DNA of 64,000 bases from Sedimentitalea xiamensis. Its GTDB lineage: Bacteria > Pseudomonadota > Alphaproteobacteria > Rhodobacterales > Rhodobacteraceae. Below, piece after piece: positions 43,355-52,382 of this stretch. Position 1 is the first letter of the stretch, and the number at the start of each line of letters is the position of its first letter. The position numbers were made by a program, and so were the translations under genes. The stretch is taken from positions 1 through 64,000 of the forward strand of contig NZ_JASNJE010000010.1 of the NCBI RefSeq assembly GCF_030164465.1, read 5' to 3'. The notes below the pieces were generated by a model, which saw only the letters and a list, made by a program, of their open reading frames with translations, was not told where the DNA came from and ran no database searches.

Positions 43355-44332
43355 ATGACAAAGACACTGATCGCGCCCGCCGCCCTGGCGCTGGCCCTGG
43401 CCGCCGCGGCCCCGCTTTCGGCCGAGAACTGGGACATGCCGATGGCCTATGCCGGGTCCAACTACCATTCCGCCACCGGCGAGGAGTTCGCCAGATGCGT
43501 GACCACCGGCACCGGCGGCGAGATCACGATCACCACCCATCCGGGCGGTTCGCTGTTCGCCGGCGCCGACATCAAGCGGGCGATCCAGACCGGCCAGGTG
43601 CCGATCGGCGAACGGCTGATGTCGGGCCACCAGAACGAGAACCCGATCTTCGGGTTTGATTCCATCCCTTTCCTGTCGCCCTCCTTCGAGGATCACGACA
43701 AGCTGTGGAAAGCCGCCAAACCGACGATGGAGGAAATCCTCGCCGAACAGAACCTGACCCTGCTCTATTCGGTGCCATGGCCGCCGCAGGGGCTGTATTT
43801 CAACAAGGAGGTCAATTCCGTCGCCGACATGGCAGGCGTCAAGTTCCGGTCCTACAACAACGCCACCAGCCGCCTTGCGGAATTGACCGGGATGCTGCCC
43901 GTCACGATCGAGGCGGCAGAGATCAGCCAGGCCTTCGCCACCGGCGTCGCGTCGTCGATGATCTCGTCGGGCGCAACGGGCTATGACCGCAAGGTCTGGG
44001 AAAGCCTCAGCCATTTCTACGAGGTCGACGCCTGGCTGCCGCGCAACTACGTGATGGTCAATTCCGACACCTGGTCGGGCCTGTCGGAGGCCAACCGCAA
44101 CGTCGTGCTGGGCTGCGCGGAACTGGCGGAATACGCCGGCACCTGGCGGGCCAAGGAATACACCGGCTTCACCGTGCAGGGCCTGCGCGACGGCGGCATG
44201 ATGGTGCAACCCGCCGGCGAAGCGCTGATGGGCGAGCTGCGCGCCATCGGGGAAACCATGACCGCCGAATGGCTGGAATCGGCCGGTGAGCAGGGCGCGG
44301 CCATCGTCGAAGCCTATCGCAACATGCAATAG
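43355..44332 (+). CDS. dctP: TRAP transporter substrate-binding protein DctP
   Basis: A 325-aa periplasmic binding protein with a Sec signal (hydrophobic ALALALAAAAP, cleavage after LSA near residue 23). The DctP fold is visible as FAGADIKRAIQTGQVPIGE, a GLYFNKEVNSVADMAGVKFR strand with the carboxylate-binding arginine, and EAAEISQAFATGVASSMIS. AGGAG precedes the ATG. It binds a carboxylate-bearing ligand for the DctQM pump downstream; the DadA-like gene 39 bases upstream suggests an amino or hydroxy acid. Confidence 0.88.
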   Translation: MTKTLIAPAALALALAAAAPLSAENWDMPMAYAGSNYHSATGEEFARCVTTGTGGEITITTHPGGSLFAGADIKRAIQTGQVPIGERLMSGHQNENPIFGFDSIPFLSPSFEDHDKLWKAAKPTMEEILAEQNLTLLYSVPWPPQGLYFNKEVNSVADMAGVKFRSYNNATSRLAELTGMLPVTIEAAEISQAFATGVASSMISSGATGYDRKVWESLSHFYEVDAWLPRNYVMVNSDTWSGLSEANRNVVLGCAELAEYAGTWRAKEYTGFTVQGLRDGGMMVQPAGEALMGELRAIGETMTAEWLESAGEQGAAIVEAYRNMQ

Positions 44333-44339
44333 ACCCCGT

Positions 44340-44369
44340 CCGGCGGCCTGGCGCGGGCCGGGCCGCCGG
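44340..44369 (+). other. Hairpin between dctP and dctQ
   Basis: CCGGCGGCC (44340-44348) pairs perfectly with GGCCGCCGG (44361-44369) around a 12-nt loop, just after the dctP stop, with no U-tract. It probably stabilises the dctP message, as with the similar hairpins after two other binding-protein genes in this window. Confidence 0.55.
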
Positions 44370-44408
44370 CTTCGGCCGAACCGACAGGGGGCGACATTGG
44401 GGGCGACC

Positions 44409-44942
44409 ATGAAAGCAGCGCGCGGGCTTCGGTCCATTCTCGATTTCCTCTATCTCGCGGCGGGCGTTCTCGCGGCGCTGTGCCTCGTCGCCATCCTGCT
44501 TCTGATCATCGCCCAGATGGTGGCGCGCTGGACCGGCGAGATCTTTCCGGGTGCTGCGAGCTATGCCGGGTATTTCATGGCGGCGGCGAGCTTTCTGGCC
44601 TTTGCCGACGCGCTCAATCGCGGCGCGCATATCCGGGTGTCGATCCTGCTCAACGCGGTCTCGGGGCGGATGCGGCGGCTCTTGGAAATCTGGTGCTTCG
44701 GCCTTGGCGCGGCGATCGCCTGGTATTTCACCTGGTACGCCTACTGGTTCGTCTACTGGTCGTGGAAGTTCAACGAGCTCAGCCAGGCGCAGGACGCCAC
44801 CCCGCTGTGGATTCCGCAGTCGGTCATGGTGATCGGCAGCGGCCTTCTGGCCGTCAGCCTGACCGACCATCTGGTGCATGTCCTGGTCACCGGAAGCCAC
44901 CGCATCCGGCGCGAGATCGTCGATCAGGGTTTCGGAGAGTGA
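44409..44942 (+). CDS. dctQ: TRAP transporter small permease DctQ
   Basis: A 177-aa protein with four membrane segments. FPGAASYAGYFMAAASFLAFADALNRGAHIRVSILL, around residues 45-80, carries the A-x-x-x-x-x-G-x-H-I-R-V pattern of DctQ between helices 2 and 3. It joins DctM in the inner membrane. The first ATG with sensible hydrophobicity is 44409; the longer frame begins inside dctP. dctM follows after 4 bases. Confidence 0.88.
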   Translation: MKAARGLRSILDFLYLAAGVLAALCLVAILLLIIAQMVARWTGEIFPGAASYAGYFMAAASFLAFADALNRGAHIRVSILLNAVSGRMRRLLEIWCFGLGAAIAWYFTWYAYWFVYWSWKFNELSQAQDATPLWIPQSVMVIGSGLLAVSLTDHLVHVLVTGSHRIRREIVDQGFGE

Positions 44943-44946
44943 CGCC

Positions 44947-46254
44947 ATGACCGAGCTTTACGCGATCCTGCTGTTCCTCTTCGTGCTGTTCCTGCTGCTG
45001 GGCACCGGCCTTTGGGTCGGGCTGGCTTTGATGGGTGTGGCCTGGGTCGGGATGGAACTGTTCACCACGCGCCCGGTCGGGGACGTGATGGTGACGACGA
45101 TCTGGGCCACCACATCGAGCTGGACCCTGACCGCGTTGCCGCTGTTCGTCTGGATGGGCGAAATCCTCTACCGCACGCGCCTGTCCGAAGACATGTTCCG
45201 CGGGTTGTCGCCCTGGCTCGGCCGGCTGCCCGGCGGGCTGGTGCACACCAATATCGTCGGCTGCACCGTCTTCGCCGCCGTCTCGGGGTCGTCGGCCGCC
45301 ACGCTGACCACCGTCGGCAAGATGTCGATCCCGGAACTGCGCGCCCGCAACTATCCCGAAACCATCGTCATCGGCACGCTGGCGGGGGCGGCGACGCTGG
45401 GGCTGATGATCCCGCCGTCGCTGGCGCTGATCGTCTACGGCGTCACGGTGAACGAAAGCATCACCCAGCTGTTCTTTGCCGGTGTCTTTCCGGGGCTGGT
45501 GCTGGCCCTGATGTTCATGGGCTATGTCGCCGCCTATTCGGCGCTGTCCAGAAACTGGAACCCGGTGCAGGACATGGCGATGACCTTCGCGGAGAAGCTG
45601 CGCAATTCCCGGTTCCTGCTGCCGGTGATCTGCCTGATCCTGGTGGTGATCGGCTCGATGTATCTGGGCGTCGCCACCGCGACCGAGGCGGCGGCCTTCG
45701 GCGTCGTCGGCGCACTGGTGCTGGCCGCGGGCCAGCGGTCGCTGACCTGGGACACCTTCCGCGCCAGCCTGATGGGCGCGACCCGCACCAGCGCGATGAT
45801 CATGCTGATCCTCGCCGGCGCCGCGTTCCTCAAGCTGTCGATGGGGTTCACCGGCCTGCCCCGCGCCCTGGCCGACGGGATCGCGGCGATGGAACTGTCG
45901 CGGTTCCAGCTTCTGATGGCGCTGCTGGTCTTCTACATCGTGCTGGGCATGTTCCTGGACGGGATTTCATCGGTGGTGCTGACCATGGCGGTGGTCGAAC
46001 CGATGGTGCGCGAGGCCGGGATCGACCTGATCTGGTTCGGCATCTTCGTCGTCGTGGTGGTGGAGATGGCGCAGATCACCCCGCCGATCGGCTTCAACCT
46101 CTTCGTGTTGCAGGGCATGACCGATCACGAGATGGGCTATATCGCCAGGGCGGCGCTGCCGATGTTCCTGATCATGGTGCTCATGTGTTTTGTGCTGATC
46201 TGGTTCCCGGACCTCGCCCTCTGGCTGCCGGAGAACCTGCGAAAAGGGCCGTGA
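44947..46254 (+). CDS. dctM: TRAP transporter large permease DctM
   Basis: A 435-aa sodium-coupled permease with about 12 membrane segments. GLVHTNIVGCTVFAAVSGSSAATLTTVGKM near residues 95-125 and LMIPPSLALIVYGVTVNESITQLFFAGVFPGL near 155-185 are diagnostic of DctM, as is the ITPPIGFNLFVLQGM loop near 380. It ends within the start of the next gene (GTGA), so that gene is translated with it. Confidence 0.92.
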   Translation: MTELYAILLFLFVLFLLLGTGLWVGLALMGVAWVGMELFTTRPVGDVMVTTIWATTSSWTLTALPLFVWMGEILYRTRLSEDMFRGLSPWLGRLPGGLVHTNIVGCTVFAAVSGSSAATLTTVGKMSIPELRARNYPETIVIGTLAGAATLGLMIPPSLALIVYGVTVNESITQLFFAGVFPGLVLALMFMGYVAAYSALSRNWNPVQDMAMTFAEKLRNSRFLLPVICLILVVIGSMYLGVATATEAAAFGVVGALVLAAGQRSLTWDTFRASLMGATRTSAMIMLILAGAAFLKLSMGFTGLPRALADGIAAMELSRFQLLMALLVFYIVLGMFLDGISSVVLTMAVVEPMVREAGIDLIWFGIFVVVVVEMAQITPPIGFNLFVLQGMTDHEMGYIARAALPMFLIMVLMCFVLIWFPDLALWLPENLRKGP

Positions 46255-47180
46255 TCGCCGCGTTTCTCGGCCAGGTCGCGCACCATGGCCGGTTTGGGCT
46301 GGTGGCGGGGCTTGCCGCCGGTCTGGCGCTGCCGGATGCGGCCCTTGCGCTACGTCCCTGGCTGCCGGAACTGATCGGCCTGCTGCTCGCGGTGACGGCG
46401 CTGCGCATCGGGCCGCGCGCCGCCTTCGGATCGCTGGCCGAATTCCGCGGCACGCTGCGGGCGGTCGCGGTGTTCCAGATGCTGCTGCCCTGCTTGGCCC
46501 TGCTGCTGTTCCGTCTGGCGGGACATGCCGATACGGCCATCGCCCTGATTGCGGTGCTCTGGCTCGCCGCGCCGTCGGTCACGGGCAGCCCCAATTTCGC
46601 GATCCTGCTCGGGCAGCCGCCGGCCCCGGCCTTGCGGTTGCTGGTTCTGGGCACGGCGCTGTTTCCGCTGACGGCGCTGCCGGTGTTCTGGCTGTTGCCG
46701 GCCCTGGGCGGCGCGGCGGCGGCCTTCGGGGCGGCGGGGTGGCTGATGACGGTGATCGCGCTTTCCGTCGGCGCCGGGTTCCTGCTCCGGCGATGGGTCC
46801 TGCCCGCCCCGGACGCCGAAACCGTCGCGGCGCTGGACGGGATCGCGGTGATCCTTCTGGCGGTGGTCGTGGTCGGGCTGATGTCGGCGCTCGGCCCGGC
46901 GCTGGCGCAGTCCCCGGTGCAGGTCGCGGGCTGGCTGGTGCTGGCCTGCGTGCTGAACTGGGGCGCGCAGGCGCTGACGCTGCTGGTTCTGAAGACCCGC
47001 CCTGAGCGCGGCCCGTTCGGCGTCGTCGCGGGCAACCGCAACATCGCGCTGTTCCTGATCGCCCTGCCGCCCGAGATCACCGACCCGCTGCTGATCTTCA
47101 TCGGCTGCTACCAGATCCCGATGTATCTGACGCCGATCGTGATGCAGCGGCTCTACCGCCGCGCCTCGGCCGCCGATTAG
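46251..47180 (+). CDS. BASS-like (bile acid:sodium symporter-related) membrane protein
   Basis: A 309-aa protein with about 9 to 10 hydrophobic segments. It starts with GTG at 46251 overlapping the dctM stop. GNRNIALFLIALP near residue 262 and APSVTGSPNFAILLG near 105 match the conserved crossing helices of the BASS/BART superfamily. Its coupling to a TRAP operon suggests a second transport route or export of a by-product, but the substrate is unknown. The family call is made on the motif GNRNIALFL and topology. Confidence 0.6.
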   Translation: MIAAFLGQVAHHGRFGLVAGLAAGLALPDAALALRPWLPELIGLLLAVTALRIGPRAAFGSLAEFRGTLRAVAVFQMLLPCLALLLFRLAGHADTAIALIAVLWLAAPSVTGSPNFAILLGQPPAPALRLLVLGTALFPLTALPVFWLLPALGGAAAAFGAAGWLMTVIALSVGAGFLLRRWVLPAPDAETVAALDGIAVILLAVVVVGLMSALGPALAQSPVQVAGWLVLACVLNWGAQALTLLVLKTRPERGPFGVVAGNRNIALFLIALPPEITDPLLIFIGCYQIPMYLTPIVMQRLYRRASAAD

Positions 47181-47229
47181 CGCCCTGGCGACAACCGGCA
47201 TCGGGGCGTTCTCTCGGGTTGCGCGGCGG

Positions 47230-47961
47230 TCATCCGTCCTGCTCCATGCGGAAGAACGCCGTATCGAGCCGGTCCGCTGCGGCGTCCATCTCGTCGCGCA
47301 GCGCGTCGAACCGGGTGGTCAGGTGATCGCGCATCGCGGTGCGAGCGCTGTCGGGATGGCGGGCGGCGATGGATTCGATGATCATCACATGTTCGGAATG
47401 CGTCACCCGCAGGGAGGCGCCATCGCGGGCCCTGGCCCGGATCGACACCCATTGCGGGTTCGCCCGGATCTTGTCGAGCAGCGAAAACGCGGTCAAGAGC
47501 GGCTTGTTGCGGGCGCAGTTCGCGATCAGCCGGTGAAACGATCCGTCCCAGAGTTCGACCGCCTGCGGGTCCGCCGATTCGAACTGGCGCTGCGCCAGCG
47601 TCCGCAGGCGGTCCACCTCGTCCGGCAGCATCCGCTTGGCGCAGAGCGCGGCCAGTTCCGGTTCGATGCAGAGCCGCGCTTCCATCACCTCCAGCGCGTT
47701 GGTGTCGCCGATGATCCGGTCAGCCAGGTCGCCGGTGGGATCGGTGGGCTGACCGGCGAAGGTGCCCTTGCCCTGGCGGCGCCAGACCAGACCGTCCTGT
47801 TCCAGTTCGTTCAGCGCCATGCGGATGTGCCGCCGCCCGACGTCGAACCTGTCGGCCAGTTCGCGTTCCGTCGGCAGCTTGCCGTCCGGGCGCAGCGTCC
47901 CGGACCTGATCAGGCTCATCAGCTTGTCCTTGACCGCGCCGGGCGGCGCCTGCCGGTTCAT
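47230..47961 (-). CDS. GntR-family regulator, FadR/FCD type, of the peptide operon
   Basis: A 243-aa regulator. The winged helix at residues 8-70 (GTLRPDGKLPTERELADRFDVGRRHIRMALNELEQDGLVWRRQGKGTF region) precedes an FCD ligand domain (MEARLCIEPELAALCAKRM near 85, ending ARTAMRDHLTTRFDALRDEMD). It is the last gene of the operon that starts with dppD and overlaps the DUF1028 gene by ATGA, so it is co-expressed and probably autoregulated. The inverted repeat at 56103-56119 before dppD is the likely operator. Confidence 0.85.
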   Translation of the reverse strand: MNRQAPPGAVKDKLMSLIRSGTLRPDGKLPTERELADRFDVGRRHIRMALNELEQDGLVWRRQGKGTFAGQPTDPTGDLADRIIGDTNALEVMEARLCIEPELAALCAKRMLPDEVDRLRTLAQRQFESADPQAVELWDGSFHRLIANCARNKPLLTAFSLLDKIRANPQWVSIRARARDGASLRVTHSEHVMIIESIAARHPDSARTAMRDHLTTRFDALRDEMDAAADRLDTAFFRMEQDG

Positions 47962-48698
47962 CCGTCCACCGCATGCGACCGGCTGGGCCGCCCTTCGGCG
48001 ATGCGCCGGGCTTCGGCGGCGGCGATGTCGGCGTCGATGCCGTCCCGCGTCGGAGAGCCGGAAAACCGCGCCGCCGTGGGCATGCCGCGCGCGAAATGCA
48101 CATAGCGTTCCTGCGCCACCTCCCAGAGCCGCGCCAGTTCGCCCAGCGGGTCGGAATGATCATCGGCCCGCAGGTCGAGCCAGGCATGGTCCTCGCCCCG
48201 GTGGATGACCAGCCCCGCCGCCTGCTTGCCGCGCTTGTCGCCGCCCACCGCCTCGCCGGCCTGCATCGCGGAAATCAGCCGCTCGGGAAACGGTTTGCCG
48301 GCACCCGCGGCATAGGCGGCAGAGGTCGCCTCGATCACCTGCGGTCCCGCCAGCATGTTGCCCGCGACCGAATGATCCGTGGCGATCCGGTGCCCGGCCC
48401 AGTCGATGCAATCGGCCCCGGTATGGGCGGCGAACCGCCCGTCCGCACCCATCATGTGCGCCTGCCGGATCGCGCGGCCTTCGTCGCGGGCGGCGAGGTC
48501 GGCCAGCACCGCCTGCGCCGCCTCTCCCGCCGCCAGCCGCGCCCGGCCTTCGGTGCCCCAGACCGGGTTGCAGAAGGCCTGGCTGGCGACCGCCACCCGC
48601 GCGCCGACGTAAGGAACGACCGCGCCACAGGCGAAGAACCGGCTGGACACGATCAGCCCGATCGCATCCCCGTCCCGCGCGATCAGCGACCAGGTCAT
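47958..48698 (-). CDS. DUF1028 family protein (Ntn-hydrolase-like)
   Basis: A 246-aa member of DUF1028, a family with an Ntn-hydrolase fold. MTWSLIARDGDAIGLIVSSRFFACGAVVPYV at the start and a TDHSVAGNMLAGPQVIEAT stretch near 130 are typical. HAWLDLRADDHSDPLGELARLWEVAQERY near 190 is the C-terminal helix motif. The reaction is not established; its regular partnership with gamma-glutamyltransferase and peptide transporters hints at amide or gamma-glutamyl bond hydrolysis. It overlaps its neighbours on both sides by ATGA. Confidence 0.8.
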   Translation of the reverse strand: MTWSLIARDGDAIGLIVSSRFFACGAVVPYVGARVAVASQAFCNPVWGTEGRARLAAGEAAQAVLADLAARDEGRAIRQAHMMGADGRFAAHTGADCIDWAGHRIATDHSVAGNMLAGPQVIEATSAAYAAGAGKPFPERLISAMQAGEAVGGDKRGKQAAGLVIHRGEDHAWLDLRADDHSDPLGELARLWEVAQERYVHFARGMPTAARFSGSPTRDGIDADIAAAEARRIAEGRPSRSHAVDG

Positions 48699-50485
48699 CG
48701 GCCCACCGCATAGGCCTGCATGAGACGCGGGGTCGCGGCGGCGCGCAGGCCGCCGTCCGCTTCGCGCATGGCGGCGGTCAGCCGCCCGACGGTCCAGGGT
48801 TCGGCCACGGTCACGATATGGCCGCGGGCGCGCAGATCGTCGATCACCGCCGGGCCGAAAGCCGGTTCGATCATCATTTCGCCCGGCTTGGTCTCGCGCG
48901 GATAGAACGAGCCCTGGAAATGCATGGAATGGAACAGCGGCGCATCCATGCATTCCTGAAGCCCCATGCCGAAATGCACGAAGCGCAGGAACCAGATCAG
49001 CTGCCACTGGTCCTGCTGATCGCCGCCCGGCGTGCCGAACACCAGCCGCGCGCCGTCCTTTTCGGCGAGGCTCGGCGTCAGCGTCGTGCGCGGACGCCGC
49101 CCCGGTTCCAGCGAAGTCGGCAAGCCATGTTCGAGCCAGAACATCTGGGCGCGGGAATTCAGCGGGAAGCCCAGCCCCGGAATCACCGGCGAACTTTGCA
49201 GCCAGCCGCCGGACGGGGTCGAGGCGACCATGTTGCCCCAGCGGTCGATGATATCCAGATGCACCGTGTCGCCGCGCCGTTCCGTCAGGTGCGACATGGT
49301 CGGTTCCTGCGCCACCACATGCCCCACGTCGAAGTCGCGGGCGGCGCGTTCGACATAGGCATCGGCCTGGGCTTCGAACCCCGGCACCCGGCCGGGGCGC
49401 TGCTCCATCGAGGCGGCGACCCCGATCAGCGCCCGCCGTTCGGCGTTGTAGGCCTCGCTCAGCAGGTGCTCCATCGGGATCTCGCTGAAATCCGGATCGC
49501 CGTAATAGGCTTCCCGGTCGGCATAGGCCAGCTTCATCGCCTCGATCACCACATGCACGAATTCGGCCCCGAACGGGTCCATCGCGGCGATGTCGATGCC
49601 CTTCAGGATCGCCAGCGCCTGCAACAGCACCGGACCCTGCGACCAGGCCTGCGTCTTGTGCACGGTCCAGCCGTGATAGTCGTAGCTCAGCGGGGTTTCG
49701 TAGGTGGCCCGCCAGTTCGCCATGTCGGGCGCGGCCAGAACCGCGGAATGCCTGCTGTCGGACACGTCCATCACGCAGGCGTCTTCAAGATAGCCGAATA
49801 TCGCCTCAGCCACGAAACCCTCGCGCCATTCGCGCCGCGCGGCGTCGATCTGCGCCACCCGGTCGCCGCCGGCGGCTTCGCCCAGGGTCGCCAGCCGGTC
49901 ATAGGTCGCCGCCAGGTCCGGGTTCCGGAACAGCGCATGCGGTTCCGGCGCCTTGCCGCCGGGCGTCCAGACCGCGGCGGAGGTCGGCCATTCGCGGGCG
50001 AAGAAATCGGCCAGGTCGGCAATGGTGGCGGCAACGCGGGGCAACACCGGATGGCCGTCGCGGGCATAGTCGATGGCGGGCTGCATCACCTCGCGCAGGC
50101 CCATGGTGCCATGGTCGCGCAGCATCAGCATCCAGCCGTCGAAGGCGCCGGGCACCACGGTCGCCAGCAGCCCGGACCCCGGCACCAGCGTCAGGCCCTG
50201 CGCCCGGTAATGTTCGACGGTCGCGGCCGCCGGGGCGACGCCCTGCGCGCAGAGAACCTCTGTCCGCCCGGTCGTGGCCGAATGGAAGATCGCCGGCATG
50301 TCCCCGGCGGGACCGTTCAGATGCGGTTCGACCACCTGCAAGGTCAGCGCCGTCGCGACCGCCGCGTCAAAGGCGTTACCGCCCTTTTCCAGAATACCCA
50401 TCCCGACCGCCGAGGCGATCCAGTGGGTCGAGGTGGCGACCCCGAAAGTGCCGCGGATTTCCGGGCGGGTTGTGAAATCGGACAT
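48695..50485 (-). CDS. Gamma-glutamyltransferase family protein without signal peptide
   Basis: A 596-aa Ntn-hydrolase. GVATSTHWIASAVGMGILEKGGNAFDAAVAT opens the large subunit and Thr407 in RRGDTVHLDIID is the expected autoprocessing nucleophile. STPSGGWLQSSPVIPGLGFPLNSR and the PRTTLTPSL and FGTPGGDQQ motifs complete the small-subunit site. It has no signal peptide or membrane anchor, unlike periplasmic Ggt, so it should cleave gamma-glutamyl compounds in the cytoplasm after uptake by the adjacent ABC importer. Such cytoplasmic forms are often hydrolases rather than transferases. Cephalosporin-acylase-like activity is another option. Confidence 0.85.
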   Translation of the reverse strand: MSDFTTRPEIRGTFGVATSTHWIASAVGMGILEKGGNAFDAAVATALTLQVVEPHLNGPAGDMPAIFHSATTGRTEVLCAQGVAPAAATVEHYRAQGLTLVPGSGLLATVVPGAFDGWMLMLRDHGTMGLREVMQPAIDYARDGHPVLPRVAATIADLADFFAREWPTSAAVWTPGGKAPEPHALFRNPDLAATYDRLATLGEAAGGDRVAQIDAARREWREGFVAEAIFGYLEDACVMDVSDSRHSAVLAAPDMANWRATYETPLSYDYHGWTVHKTQAWSQGPVLLQALAILKGIDIAAMDPFGAEFVHVVIEAMKLAYADREAYYGDPDFSEIPMEHLLSEAYNAERRALIGVAASMEQRPGRVPGFEAQADAYVERAARDFDVGHVVAQEPTMSHLTERRGDTVHLDIIDRWGNMVASTPSGGWLQSSPVIPGLGFPLNSRAQMFWLEHGLPTSLEPGRRPRTTLTPSLAEKDGARLVFGTPGGDQQDQWQLIWFLRFVHFGMGLQECMDAPLFHSMHFQGSFYPRETKPGEMMIEPAFGPAVIDDLRARGHIVTVAEPWTVGRLTAAMREADGGLRAAATPRLMQAYAVGR

Positions 50486-50503
50486 CTGTTCGCTCCGTTC
50501 AGG

Positions 50504-51376
50504 TCAGTGTTCGCGCGGGTCCAGCGCATCGCGCAGCCCGTCGCCCAGAAGGTTGAAGCCCAGCACCACGAGAAAGATCGAGATGCCCGGCCACATCGCC
50601 ATCCAGGGCGCCTGGCTGAGAAAGTTCTTGGCGGTGTTCAGCATCGACCCCCAGCTTGGCGCGGGCGGCTGCTGGCCGAGGCCGAGAAAGGACAGGGACG
50701 CCTCGGCGATGATCGCGGTGGCGATGGTCAGGGTCGCCTGCACGAGGATCGGCGGCATCACGTTGGGCAGGATGTAGCGCGACAGGATCTTGCGCGTCGG
50801 CAGGCCGATGGCGCGGGCGCTGTCCACGTAGTCTTCGGATTTCACGTTCAGCACCTGCCCGCGCGTCAGCCGGATGAAGATCGGCGTCGCGGAAATGCCG
50901 ATGGCGATCATCGCGTTGGTCAGGCTCGGCCCCAGGAACGCCGCCAGCGCGATGGCCAGGATCAGGAAGGGCGCGGCCAGCAGCGCCTCGGTGCAGCGCG
51001 AGATCACGGCGTCGGGCCAGCCGCCGAAATAGCCGGCGACGAGCCCCAGCGGCACCCCCGCCAGCACCGCGATGCCGACCGACACCACCCCGGCCAGGAG
51101 CGACGCCTGCGCACCCCAGATCATCCGGGACAGCACGTCGCGGCCAATCTCGTCGGTGCCCATCCAGTGCGTCCAGGACGGGGCCTTGCGCACCGCGCCC
51201 CAGTCGGTCGCCGCCGGGTCGGGGATCGGCAGGATCGGCGCGGCCAGCGCAATCAGGATGAAGAACGCCACCAGCCCGCCGCCCAGCATGGCGCTGCGAT
51301 GGCTGCGGAATTTCTTCCAGACCCGGTTTTCCGGGCGGCTGGCGAGAACCGGATCGGTTGCGGTCGCGTCGGTCAT
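50504..51376 (-). CDS. Peptide ABC transporter permease DppC-like
   Basis: A 290-aa permease with six membrane segments. An N-terminal helix is followed by a periplasmic part with HWMGTDEIGRDVLSRMIWGAQASLLAG near residue 80, diagnostic of DppC/OppC. The EAA loop lies near residue 190 (ARAIGLPTRKILSRYILPNVMPP). It starts 1 base after the dppB-like gene ends. The GGT gene follows 18 bases downstream. It forms the channel with the DppB-like subunit. Confidence 0.9.
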   Translation of the reverse strand: MTDATATDPVLASRPENRVWKKFRSHRSAMLGGGLVAFFILIALAAPILPIPDPAATDWGAVRKAPSWTHWMGTDEIGRDVLSRMIWGAQASLLAGVVSVGIAVLAGVPLGLVAGYFGGWPDAVISRCTEALLAAPFLILAIALAAFLGPSLTNAMIAIGISATPIFIRLTRGQVLNVKSEDYVDSARAIGLPTRKILSRYILPNVMPPILVQATLTIATAIIAEASLSFLGLGQQPPAPSWGSMLNTAKNFLSQAPWMAMWPGISIFLVVLGFNLLGDGLRDALDPREH

Positions 51377-51377
51377 G

Positions 51378-52322
51378 TCATTGCTCCCGCAGCCGCGGAT
51401 TGAGCACCACGTAAAGCGCATCCGCCAGAAGGTTCATGAAGATGAAGCCGACCGCCGTAACCAGGACGATGCCCTGCACCACCGCATAGTCGCGGTTGAA
51501 CACCGCATCGACCACCAGCTTGCCGAAACCGGGAATGGTGAAGATCTGTTCGGTCAGCACCGCCCCCGCGATCAGTTCGCCGAACAGCAAAGCGGTCAGC
51601 GTCACGATCGGGGTCAGCGCGTTGCGCAGCGCGTGTTTCAGGATCACCACCCGTTCCGAAAGCCCCTTGGCCCGCGCCGTGCGCACGTAATCGGCGCTCA
51701 GCACGCCCAGCATGGCGGACCGCGTGTGCCGCATCAGGGTGGCGGCCAGCGCCGTGCCCAGCACGAAGGCGGGCATCAGCATGGTCTTGATGGATTGCCA
51801 GAAATCCTCGGACAGGGGCACATAGCCCGACGCCGGCAAGAGCTGCCATTTCACCGACACCAGAAGGATCAGCATGATCCCGAGCCAGAAATTCGGGATC
51901 GACAGGCCCGACAGCGCCACCACATTGGCGATGTAATCGGTGACGGTGCCCTTCCTCACCGCCGACAGGATGCCGGCGGGTATCCCGATCACCAGCGCGA
52001 AGATCAGCGACATGACCGCAAGCTGGATCGTCACCGGCAGCTTCTGCGCGATCAGTTCCGTGACCGGCTGGTTGGTGCGCAGCGACACGCCCAGATCGCC
52101 CTGAAGCGCATTGCCGATCCAGGCCAGGTATTGCACCGGGATCGGATCGTTCAGCCGGTATTTCTCGCGCAGGAATTCCAGCACCTCGGGGTCGCGTTCC
52201 TCTCCGGCCAGCACCAGCAGCGGGTCGCCGGGCAGCAGCTTCTGCAATGCGAAGACGAAGACCGAGATCAGGATGATCGTCGGGATCGCAATCAGCACGC
52301 GACGGGCGAGGAAAGCCAGCAT
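51378..52322 (-). CDS. Peptide ABC transporter permease DppB-like
   Basis: A 314-aa permease with six membrane segments. LARRVLIAIPTIILISVFVFALQKLLPGDP at the N-terminus and YRLNDPIPVQYLAWIGNALQGDLG near residue 55 are typical of DppB/GsiC. The EAA loop is near 215 (ARAKGLSERVVILKHALRNALTP), and VLTEQIFTIPGFGKLVVDAVFNRDY follows. It is separated from the binding-protein gene by a 60-bp gap with a hairpin. Confidence 0.9.
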   Translation of the reverse strand: MLAFLARRVLIAIPTIILISVFVFALQKLLPGDPLLVLAGEERDPEVLEFLREKYRLNDPIPVQYLAWIGNALQGDLGVSLRTNQPVTELIAQKLPVTIQLAVMSLIFALVIGIPAGILSAVRKGTVTDYIANVVALSGLSIPNFWLGIMLILLVSVKWQLLPASGYVPLSEDFWQSIKTMLMPAFVLGTALAATLMRHTRSAMLGVLSADYVRTARAKGLSERVVILKHALRNALTPIVTLTALLFGELIAGAVLTEQIFTIPGFGKLVVDAVFNRDYAVVQGIVLVTAVGFIFMNLLADALYVVLNPRLREQ

Positions 52323-52348
52323 CAGGGAAAACTCCGGTCAAGCAGGAT

Positions 52349-52373
52349 GGGACCGCGCCACCGGGCGCGGCCC
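52349..52373 (-). other. Hairpin between peptide binding-protein gene and dppB-like gene
   Basis: CCGCGCC (52353-52359) pairs with GGCGCGG (52364-52370) around ACCG, extended by GGG/CCC across one mismatch. It follows the binding-protein stop with no U-tract, matching the layout after livK-like and dctP genes. Confidence 0.5.
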
Positions 52374-52382
52374 CGGTTCAGG

